Origin: Marinomonas pollencensis | GTDB taxonomy: Bacteria > Pseudomonadota > Gammaproteobacteria > Pseudomonadales > Marinomonadaceae | Length of the DNA stretch: 45,044 nucleotides | Direction: 5' to 3' | NCBI RefSeq assembly: GCF_003387375.1 | Contig: NZ_QUNG01000016.1 | Location: 1 to 45,044, forward strand | Shown here: in pieces, positions 38,702 to 45,044 of the stretch | Position numbering within the stretch: position 1 is the first letter of the stretch | Layout: every line of letters starts with the position of its first letter | Translations under genes and position numbers: made by a program | The notes under the pieces: model-generated | Seen by the model: the letters and a program-made list of their open reading frames with translations, nothing else | What the model was told of the DNA's origin: nothing | Database searches by the model: none

Positions 38702-41524
38702 TCAGGCTAACATTCCTTTCAAAAATCGTCCTGTATGAGATCCGGTTGCCTCAGCCACTTCTTCAGGTGTTCCTTCTGCAATGATATAACCTCCGCCACT
38801 GCCTCCTTCTGGCCCTAAATCCACTATCCAGTCAGCAGTTTTAATGACATCTAGATTGTGTTCAATAACTACAACAGTGTTGCCATGATCACGTAATCGA
38901 TGAAGCACTTTCAGCAGCTGTTCAATATCTGCAAAATGCAGCCCTGTTGTCGGTTCGTCTAAAATATACAAGGTTTGCCCAGTATCACGTTTAGAGAGCT
39001 CTTTGGCGAGTTTGACACGTTGAGCCTCACCGCCTGACAGTGTTGTCGCCGCTTGCCCTAGCTTGATATAGCCTAAGCCCACATCAATCAAAGTTTGTAG
39101 CTTGCGGGCGATAGACGGCACCGCATCGAAAAACTCTCGAGCATCTTCGATTGTCATGTCTAAGCATTGGTGTATGTTTTTGCCTTTATAATGTATTTCT
39201 AAGGTTTCGCGATTGTAGCGATGCCCCTTACAAACATCACAAGGGACATAAACATCCGGTAAGAAATGCATTTCAACCTTGATAACACCATCACCTTGGC
39301 AAGCTTCACAGCGACCGCCTTTAACGTTGAAACTAAAGCGGCCAGGTTTATAACCACGAGAGCGCGCTTCTTGCGTGGCGGCAAAGAGTTCACGCATTGG
39401 CGTGAAAATCCCTGTATATGTGGCTGGGTTTGAGCGAGGCGTACGGCCAATCGGACTCTGGTTAATATCGACGCATTTATCAAATAACTCTAACCCTTCG
39501 ATACGGTCATGGGGTGCTGCTTTTAAGGTTGTTGCGCCATTTAATGCGGTCGAGGCCAGTGGGTATAAGGTGCCGTTAATCAGCGTCGATTTGCCTGATC
39601 CAGACACACCAGTGACACAGGTCATTATGCCAACCGGGATTTTTAGATCCACTGTGTTTAAGTTATTACCTGTTGCACCTATTAGGTTGAGAGAGTGCCC
39701 GTCTTTGGCTTTGTTTCTGATGGCGGGAATTTCAATTTTGCGTTGGCCAGTTAAGTATTGGCCGGTGATGGAGTCTTCGCAGTTCATCACATCTTGCGGT
39801 GTTCCACTAACAATGACTTCTCCACCATGAATACCCGCACCTGGGCCAATATCCACAACAAAGTCAGCAACTCGGATGGCATCTTCGTCGTGTTCAACAA
39901 CGATTACGGTATTACCTAAATCTCTTAGGCGAGTTAGGGTTTCAATCAAGCGTTCATTGTCGCGTTGATGAAGCCCAATAGATGGCTCGTCTAGAATGTA
40001 CATGACACCCACTAAGCCCGCACCAATCTGGCTGGCTAAACGGATACGTTGTGCTTCACCACCGGATAAGGAGTCGGCTTTACGGTCCAAGGTCAGATAG
40101 TCTAATCCGACATTTACCAAGAAGGTTAAACGGTCACGGATTTCTTTTAGAATCTTGGAAGCAATCTCGCCACGAGCGCCAGGTAGGTTGAGGGCTTCAA
40201 AGTAGGCAAGGCATTCTGCAATAGGGTAGGTGACTATCTCTGGTAGAGTTTGTTTGTTGATAAATACGTTTCTTGCTGAGCGATTTAATCGAGAGCCGTG
40301 GCAGTCTGGACAAGCCTGAGTGCTGATGTATTGAGATAGGTCTTCTCGTACGCTGTCAGATTCTGTTTCATGGTAACGACGTTGTAGGTTCGGCAGCACA
40401 CCTTCAAAAGCGTGGGAACGAATCATCTTGTCGCCGCGCTCATTGATGTAAACAAAGTCTATTTTGTCTTCGCCTGAACCTTTTAGAATTTTATTTTGGA
40501 ATTCGACTGGAATGTCTTTGAATTTCGCCTCTATATCAAAGCCATAATGTTTTGCTAGTGCCGTGAGCTGTTGGTAATAAAAGATACTGCGTCGTCCCCA
40601 ACCTCGAATCGCTCCTTCCGCTAGGGTGAGTGTATTGTCCTGGATGATTCGTTCTGGATCGAACAACTGGTGAGTGCCTAACCCATCACAGGTTTGGCAA
40701 GCGCCATTTGGATTATTAAACGAGAAAAGGCGAGGCTCAAGCTCAGTTAGGCTGTAACCACAAACCGGACAAGCAAATTTGCTAGAGAATATATGAACGT
40801 CTTCATCGTCATCCATATTAATGACTTTGGCGATGCCGTCTGATAGCCCTAAACAGGTTTCAAACGACTCTGCTAAACGAAGTTGTAAGTCGTCACGGAC
40901 TTTGAAACGGTCTATTACCACCTCAATAGTGTGCTTCTTATTTTTTTCTAAAGCCGGTGCGTCATCTAGATCGACCACGATACCGTCAATACGCGCGCGA
41001 ATAAAACCTTTAGATAACAAGTCATTAAGAATGTGAAGGTGCTCGCCTTTACGATCTTTCACGATCGGTGCAAGCAACATCATTTTAGTTTCCTCAGGGA
41101 GGGAGATTATCTTATCGACCATTTGTGATATGGTCTGCGCCTCTAGCGGCTCACCATGGTCAGGACAACGTGGTTGGCCCGCTCGTGCAAACAACAGGCG
41201 GAGATAATCATAAATTTCTGTGATAGTACCCACTGTCGAGCGCGGGTTATGTGACGTGGATTTCTGTTCTATGGAGATCGCTGGTGAAAGGCCTTCGATA
41301 TGGTCTATATCTGGCTTTTCCATCATGGATAAGAATTGTCGAGCATAAGTAGAGAGGGATTCTACATAGCGTCGTTGACCCTCAGCATATAAGGTGTCGA
41401 AAGCAAGAGACGACTTTCCCGAGCCTGATAAACCTGTGATCACCACGAGTTTATCTCTGGGGATGTCTAAATCCACATTTTTTAAATTGTGGGTGCGAGC
41501 TCCGCGTATGGTGATGGTATCCAT
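38702..41524 (-). CDS. uvrA: Excinuclease ABC subunit A
   Basis: A 940-residue damage-recognition ATPase of nucleotide excision repair. It has two ABC modules: Walker [11 protein letters not shown] (31-40) and GVSGSGKST (around 640), signature LSGGEAQR in both halves, and zinc fingers in [18 protein letters not shown]...CQTC and CEACQGDG...CDVC. The dimer loads UvrB on lesions. It is transcribed toward rplQ and has a perfect LexA box 57 bases upstream of its ATG, so SOS induction is expected. Confidence 0.98.
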   Translation of the reverse strand: MDTITIRGARTHNLKNVDLDIPRDKLVVITGLSGSGKSSLAFDTLYAEGQRRYVESLSTYARQFLSMMEKPDIDHIEGLSPAISIEQKSTSHNPRSTVGTITEIYDYLRLLFARAGQPRCPDHGEPLEAQTISQMVDKIISLPEETKMMLLAPIVKDRKGEHLHILNDLLSKGFIRARIDGIVVDLDDAPALEKNKKHTIEVVIDRFKVRDDLQLRLAESFETCLGLSDGIAKVINMDDDEDVHIFSSKFACPVCGYSLTELEPRLFSFNNPNGACQTCDGLGTHQLFDPERIIQDNTLTLAEGAIRGWGRRSIFYYQQLTALAKHYGFDIEAKFKDIPVEFQNKILKGSGEDKIDFVYINERGDKMIRSHAFEGVLPNLQRRYHETESDSVREDLSQYISTQACPDCHGSRLNRSARNVFINKQTLPEIVTYPIAECLAYFEALNLPGARGEIASKILKEIRDRLTFLVNVGLDYLTLDRKADSLSGGEAQRIRLASQIGAGLVGVMYILDEPSIGLHQRDNERLIETLTRLRDLGNTVIVVEHDEDAIRVADFVVDIGPGAGIHGGEVIVSGTPQDVMNCEDSITGQYLTGQRKIEIPAIRNKAKDGHSLNLIGATGNNLNTVDLKIPVGIMTCVTGVSGSGKSTLINGTLYPLASTALNGATTLKAAPHDRIEGLELFDKCVDINQSPIGRTPRSNPATYTGIFTPMRELFAATQEARSRGYKPGRFSFNVKGGRCEACQGDGVIKVEMHFLPDVYVPCDVCKGHRYNRETLEIHYKGKNIHQCLDMTIEDAREFFDAVPSIARKLQTLIDVGLGYIKLGQAATTLSGGEAQRVKLAKELSKRDTGQTLYILDEPTTGLHFADIEQLLKVLHRLRDHGNTVVVIEHNLDVIKTADWIVDLGPEGGSGGGYIIAEGTPEEVAEATGSHTGRFLKGMLA

Positions 41525-41580
41525 GTGTCTCCAAATAGTGTTTTAGCAACAGAAGTTTTACATCGTTGTCGGTAGAATAA

Positions 41581-41596
41581 CTGTCTATTTTTACAG
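41581..41596. promoter_or_regulatory. LexA (SOS) box for uvrA
   Basis: CTGTCTATTTTTACAG fits CTGT-N8-ACAG exactly. It lies between the divergent uvrA and yajR-like genes; a possible uvrA promoter on the minus strand (TTGAAG at 41610-41615, 17-base spacer, TAAAAA) overlaps it, which would suit repression. Confidence 0.88.
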
Positions 41597-41619
41597 TACT
41601 TGAAATAGAGCTTCAACGG

Positions 41620-41635
41620 TATTTTAAGTAAAATA
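41620..41635. promoter_or_regulatory. AT-rich inverted repeat upstream of the MFS gene
   Basis: TATTTTA-AG-TAAAATA, perfect 7-base arms separated by two bases, 48 bases before the yajR-like start. It looks like an operator for a dimeric regulator but matches no site I can name with confidence. Confidence 0.4.
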
Positions 41636-41682
41636 GACATCTTTCTTTTTTAAACCCTAAGTTGAGTGGTTGTAATCTCCTT

Positions 41683-43041
41683 ATGGATGTACTCGAACGT
41701 CGTTCTGTTCTTGCTCTCGCATCAGTTTACTTGTTTAGAATGCTCGGGCTTTTTCTTATTATGCCAGTGATCAGTGTGGCTGCTGATGGCTTAACTGGTT
41801 CTGATGCTGCATTAATCGGTACTGCAATTGGTATCTATGGTTTTACCCAGGCCTGTTTACAGATACCTATGGGGATGTGGTCGGATCACATTGGCCGCAA
41901 GCGCGTGATTGTTATCGGTCTATTATTGTTTGCTCTGGGTAGCTTGATTTGTGCCAACGCGACAGACATTTATGTATTGATCATTGGTCGAGCTGTGCAA
42001 GGGGCAGGTGCCATTGCCAGTACTTTAATGGCATTATTAAGTGATGTTACCCGCGAACAAAACCGCACTAAAGCTATGGCAACGGTTGGCATTAGCATAG
42101 GTGCTTCCTTTATGTTGTCTTTGGTGCTCGGGCCTTGGCTATTTGACCTGATTGGCCTGTCTGGACTTTTTTACCTATCGTTTGGTTTTTCTTTCTTAGG
42201 TATCGCTTTGGTACTCTTTATGGTGCCAAATATCGTGCAGCATACCTTTCGACGCGACACTACGCCAAGCGCTGTAGCGTTAGGCCAAGTTATTAAAGAC
42301 AGTCGGTTACGTTTCTTGAATATCAGCGTGTTGTTATTACATGCCAGCCTGACTGCTTTGTTTGTCACCGTGCCGCATTTACTCATCACTCGATTTGGTT
42401 TACCACTCGCCCACCATAGTTGGTTATACCTTGCTATTATGGGTTTTGCTTTTGTGGGTATGGTACCATTAGTGATTCTTGCCGAAGCCAAAGGCAAAAT
42501 GAAAGAAGTGGTTTTTGGCGTCGTTGCATTACTAGGTTTTAGTGCTTTATTGTTACAATGGGCGCCGTACTTATGGGCATTTGGGCTATTATTATGGGCC
42601 TATTTTGTCGGTTTCAACACGTTAGAGGCAACCTTACCCTCGTTAATCAGTAAGCTGGCACCAGTAGGTTATCGTGGCACGGCGATGGGGGTGTTTTCTA
42701 CCCATCAGTTCTTAGGTTCCTTTCTCGGTGGAATTGGTGGTGGTTGGTTATTACAGCACTTATCTAGTAACAGTTTGTTCCTTGTTGTTGGTTTAGTATT
42801 GTTATTGTGGTCGATAGTCTGCTTATTCCAGCCTACAATACGACAATTAAGCAGTATGGCATTTAGCCTGCCAGACGGTGATGACGCAGAAATAAATGCG
42901 TTCGCTGACCAGCTCTCCCATGTGGAAGGGGTGGAAGACATGCAGATTTTTATAGATGAGCGTACCGCTTATCTTAAAGTAGACAAAAAAATACTCGATA
43001 AAGAAGCTTTGCAGCGTTTAGCGCCGCAAGTGAATCTTTAA
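41683..43041 (+). CDS. yajR: YajR-like MFS transporter with C-terminal YAM domain
   Basis: A 452-residue inner-membrane transporter with 12 predicted membrane segments. Motif A is GMWSDHIGRKRV (64-75), and ALLSDVTREQNRTKAMA closely resembles E. coli YajR. After the last membrane segment a soluble domain (about 390-452, HVEGVEDMQIFIDERTAYLK) corresponds to the ferredoxin-like YAM domain of YajR. The substrate is unknown; E. coli YajR is described as a proton-driven drug-efflux-type carrier. The frame opens at TTG 41662, but the ATG at 41683 gives the YajR-like N-terminus. Located between uvrA and ssb, as in Pseudomonas. Confidence 0.85.
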   Translation: MDVLERRSVLALASVYLFRMLGLFLIMPVISVAADGLTGSDAALIGTAIGIYGFTQACLQIPMGMWSDHIGRKRVIVIGLLLFALGSLICANATDIYVLIIGRAVQGAGAIASTLMALLSDVTREQNRTKAMATVGISIGASFMLSLVLGPWLFDLIGLSGLFYLSFGFSFLGIALVLFMVPNIVQHTFRRDTTPSAVALGQVIKDSRLRFLNISVLLLHASLTALFVTVPHLLITRFGLPLAHHSWLYLAIMGFAFVGMVPLVILAEAKGKMKEVVFGVVALLGFSALLLQWAPYLWAFGLLLWAYFVGFNTLEATLPSLISKLAPVGYRGTAMGVFSTHQFLGSFLGGIGGGWLLQHLSSNSLFLVVGLVLLLWSIVCLFQPTIRQLSSMAFSLPDGDDAEINAFADQLSHVEGVEDMQIFIDERTAYLKVDKKILDKEALQRLAPQVNL

Positions 43042-43074
43042 AGACGATAATGAATTATTTAGTTGGAGAGCGTC

Positions 43075-43788
43075 ATGGCACGTGGAATTAACAAAGTTAT
43101 CTTAATCGGTAACGCAGGCAATGATGCCGAAGTGCGTTTTATGCCATCGGGTGCAGCGGTTGCAAACGTTAACCTAGCAACATCAGAAAGCTGGCGCGAT
43201 AAGCAAACTGGACAAATGCAAGAGCGTACTGAATGGCACCGAGTGGCATTCATGGACCGTGGTAATTTCCGTCTAGGTCAAATTGCTGGCGATTTCATTA
43301 AGAAAGGCTCAAAAGTATACGTTGAAGGTTCTTTGCGTACACGTGAGTGGGAAAAAGACGGCATTAAGCGTTACACAACAGAAATCGTAGCGAACGAAAT
43401 GCAATTACTTGATGGTCGTGGCGATAACAATAGCGGCGGCCAACAAGGCGGTTATGATTCTGGTGCTCAAGGTGGTTACGGCAACAACGCACCTCAACAA
43501 GGTGGTTACAACCAAGCACCTGCGCAGCAAGCGCCACAGCAAGGCTTCAATCAGCCTCAAGGTGGTTACAATCAAGCGCCAGCGCAACAAGCACCGCAGC
43601 AGGCCGCACCGCAAGCTCAGCCACAATCTTTTGGTAGTTGGGGGAATGCTCCTCAGCAAGCGCCAGCTCAACAAGCTCCGCAACAGCGTGCACCACAGCA
43701 GCCGGCTCCTCAGCGTGCCCCTGCGCCTGAGCCAAAGCCTCAGCAAGCGCCAAACTTTGATGACTTCGATGATGATATTCCATTCTAG
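43075..43788 (+). CDS. ssb: Single-stranded DNA-binding protein
   Basis: A 237-residue protein. The OB fold covers residues 1-112 ([35 protein letters not shown]). A long low-complexity linker (113-228) is rich in Gln, Gly, Pro and Ala with repeats of [15 protein letters not shown]. The acidic tip DDDIPF is the docking site for repair and replication partners. The frame is open from 43063; the ATG at 43075 follows GGAGAG and matches other SSBs. It is about 60 residues longer than E. coli SSB, all in the linker. Confidence 0.97.
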   Translation: MARGINKVILIGNAGNDAEVRFMPSGAAVANVNLATSESWRDKQTGQMQERTEWHRVAFMDRGNFRLGQIAGDFIKKGSKVYVEGSLRTREWEKDGIKRYTTEIVANEMQLLDGRGDNNSGGQQGGYDSGAQGGYGNNAPQQGGYNQAPAQQAPQQGFNQPQGGYNQAPAQQAPQQAAPQAQPQSFGSWGNAPQQAPAQQAPQQRAPQQPAPQRAPAPEPKPQQAPNFDDFDDDIPF

Positions 43789-43824
43789 GATTTATCTGAG
43801 CTCATAAAGAATAGAGTTAACCTG

Positions 43825-43851
43825 AAGCCCCTTTATAGGGGCTTTCTTTTT
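43825..43851 (+). terminator. Terminator after ssb
   Basis: AAGCCCC-TTTATA-GGGGCTT, a 7-bp stem followed by a T-rich tract (TTTCTTTTT). Confidence 0.88.
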
Positions 43852-43879
43852 CATAGCACAGCTCAAAGAGGAGTCTAGA

Positions 43880-44251
43880 ATGCTATTAGGTGTCACGCTC
43901 GGAACGAATGATCTGGCAAAAGCGAGTGCTTTTTATAATGCTGTATTGGGTACCATTAATATGGTCCAGACGATGGCAGTAGAGGGAGAGATAGGTTATG
44001 GCGTGAAAGGCGGCCAAAGTTGCTTTTGGGTATTAACGCCGTTTAATCAACAGCCTGCGTCGTACGGAAATGGTGTACAAGTCACCTTTCAAGCGTCGAA
44101 TAACGATGAGGTTGAGGCATTTCACCAAATGGTATTAGTGCTTGGCGGCGTGGATGAAGGCGCACCAGGATATCGTTATCGCCCAGGATATTACGGTGCT
44201 TACTGCCGAGATTTAGATGGTAATAAATTACACGTTATGTACCAAGCTTAA
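43880..44251 (+). CDS. VOC-superfamily (glyoxalase/bleomycin-resistance-fold) protein
   Basis: A 123-residue single-domain protein with the paired beta-alpha-beta-beta-beta layout of the VOC superfamily: LGVTLGTNDLAKASAFYNAVL (3-23, split block) at the start and YYGAYCRDLDGNKLHVMYQA at the end. RDLDGNKLHV is the typical last strand. Such proteins bind a metal and act in glyoxalase, dioxygenase or drug-binding roles; the substrate cannot be inferred. AGAGGAG 6 bases upstream of the ATG supports the start. Confidence 0.82.
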   Translation: MLLGVTLGTNDLAKASAFYNAVLGTINMVQTMAVEGEIGYGVKGGQSCFWVLTPFNQQPASYGNGVQVTFQASNNDEVEAFHQMVLVLGGVDEGAPGYRYRPGYYGAYCRDLDGNKLHVMYQA

Positions 44252-44316
44252 TATCTCTACTGCCTCTTAAATATATTTTTGTTGAGTGCTTTGTATTATA
44301 AAGTTTTAAATATAAC

Positions 44317-44346
44317 TTGCTATAAAATTGCTTGCTGTGTTAATAT
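44317..44346 (+). promoter_or_regulatory. Possible promoter of the first cold-shock gene
   Basis: TTGCTA (44317-44322), 18-base spacer, TAATAT (44341-44346). It would give a leader of about 150 bases, normal for cold-shock mRNAs. It lies upstream of the duplicated segment, so copy 2 does not have it. Confidence 0.45.
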
Positions 44347-44501
44347 TTTTTCATCGGGTCAATAGAAAGCCCTGTTTATTTGTAAGTACCACGTTGTTAT
44401 TAGTAATAATCCTTCGCGTTATCCTCAGTTAAATATCTGTTTTCTTCATACTCTATCGCCTTATTTTAGGCACACTTTTATTAATTTCTAGGGTATCTAT
44501 T

Positions 44502-44711
44502 ATGTCTAATACAACAACTGGTTCAGTAAAATGGTTTAACGAAACAAAAGGTTTTGGTTTTATTGAACAAGAATCTGGTCCTGATGTTTTTGCACACTTT
44601 AGTGCGATCGTCAGTGACGGCTTTAAAACATTGGCTGAAGGCCAACGTGTAGAATTTAAAGTGACACAAGGCCAAAAAGGCCCACAAGCAGAAAATATTG
44701 TTTGTATCTAA
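44502..44711 (+). CDS. Cold-shock domain protein (CspA family), copy 1
   Basis: A 69-residue single OB-fold protein that binds single-stranded RNA and DNA and melts mRNA structure. RNP1 is KGFGFI (16-21) and RNP2 is VFAHF (29-33). It starts [17 protein letters not shown]. The long, highly conserved leader suggests post-transcriptional control by temperature, but the classical E. coli cold box is not clearly present. Which Csp paralogue it is cannot be decided. Confidence 0.95.
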   Translation: MSNTTTGSVKWFNETKGFGFIEQESGPDVFAHFSAIVSDGFKTLAEGQRVEFKVTQGQKGPQAENIVCI

Positions 44712-44715
44712 ATTT

Positions 44716-44748
44716 TTAAATAGAGGGCTTAGTTAGCCCACTATTTAA
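44716..44748 (+). terminator. Hairpin after csp copy 1
   Basis: TTAAATAG-A-GGGCT / AGCCC-A-CTATTTAA, 13 pairs with one A-A mismatch and loop TAGTT. Without a T run it may be a weak terminator or a 3'-end stabiliser. Confidence 0.55.
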
Positions 44749-44767
44749 CATTGGTTTGAAAGAAATA

Positions 44768-45044
44768 CCTGTTTATTGTACGTATCACGTTGTTATTAGT
44801 AATAATCCTTCGCGCTATCCTCAGTTAAATATTTGTTTTCTTCATACTCTATCGCCTTATTTTAGGCACACTTTTATTAATTTCTAGGATATCTATTATG
44901 TCTAATACAACAACTGGTTCAGTAAAATGGTTTAACGAAACAAAAGGTTTTGGTTTTATTGAACAAGAATCTGGTCCTGATGTTTTTGCACACTTTAGTG
45001 CGATCGTCAGTGACGGCTTTAAAACATTGGCTGAAGGCCAACGC
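44768..45044 (+). repeat. Tandem duplication of cold-shock gene and leader, copy 2 (cut by window end)
   Basis: Repeats 44371 onward with an offset of 397, falling to 396 after a one-base deletion in the leader. Confidence 0.93.
44898..45044 (+). CDS. Cold-shock domain protein, copy 2 (partial)
   Basis: The first 49 codons of a second copy. They are identical in protein sequence and differ from copy 1 at one base only, the last base of the window (CGC instead of CGT, both Arg). The 3' end is outside the window. Confidence 0.92.
   Translation, partial: MSNTTTGSVKWFNETKGFGFIEQESGPDVFAHFSAIVSDGFKTLAEGQR

Larger units (their letters stand above)
44371..44767 (+). repeat. Tandem duplication of cold-shock gene and leader, copy 1
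   Basis: This unit holds a 131-base leader, the csp gene and a downstream hairpin. The sequence starting at 44371 recurs at 44768. The leaders differ by five substitutions and one indel, counted by eye. Confidence 0.93.

Noticed and set aside
43405..43746. 113-residue arginine/leucine-rich frame antisense to the ssb linker
   Set aside because: It arises from the repetitive Gln/Pro/Ala codons of the linker read backwards.

Overview
This is mostly core chromosome of a gammaproteobacterium, and the gene content and order point to the Oceanospirillales. The best guess is Marinomonas or a close relative. That rests on the EF-Tu length (407 residues, with an acidic insert after NKAD), the birA-coaX-SPOR-tRNA-secE-nusG order, and the rplQ / uvrA / yajR / ssb order, which is also seen in Pseudomonas. 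The assignment is inference from recalled family features, not a database match.

Layout. Positions 1-54 are the 3' end of a 5S rRNA gene, so an rRNA operon lies just to the left. It is followed by four degenerate tandem copies of a roughly 100-130 bp repeat (55-440). Positions 476-5398 hold accessory genes: a YqaE/Pmp3 membrane peptide, the periplasmic glucan protein OpgD, a GNAT acetyltransferase, a secreted alpha/beta hydrolase and a PhyH-type dioxygenase. Positions 5403-7778 are an overlapping trio: birA, coaX and a SPOR-like membrane protein. Positions 7854-8283 carry tRNA-Tyr, -Gly, -Thr and -Trp. The tufB gene often found between tRNA-Thr and the next genes is absent.

From 8325 to 38562 almost every base belongs to the transcription and translation machinery: secE-nusG-rplKAJL-rpoBC, then rpsL-rpsG-fusA-tuf (str), then the S10, spc and alpha operons (rpsJ to rplQ), all on the plus strand. 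Autogenous control is expected throughout. I see an L10 leader before rplJ, a candidate L1 operator before rplK, a candidate S7 operator between rpsL and rpsG, a terminator/attenuator between rplL and rpoB, and strong sigma70-type promoters before the tRNAs, rpsL and rpsJ. The least expected structure is a 41-bp imperfect hairpin between rpsN and rpsH whose mismatches are almost all G-U in the mRNA sense.

After two terminators (38577-38662) come uvrA (minus strand) with a perfect LexA box, a YajR-like MFS transporter, ssb, a VOC-fold protein, and two tandem copies of a cold-shock protein gene duplicated with their long leaders. The second copy is cut by the window end. I see no CRISPR array, prophage, insertion sequence or recognisable defence system. 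The novelty here is in RNA structures and small duplications, not in a new multi-gene system.
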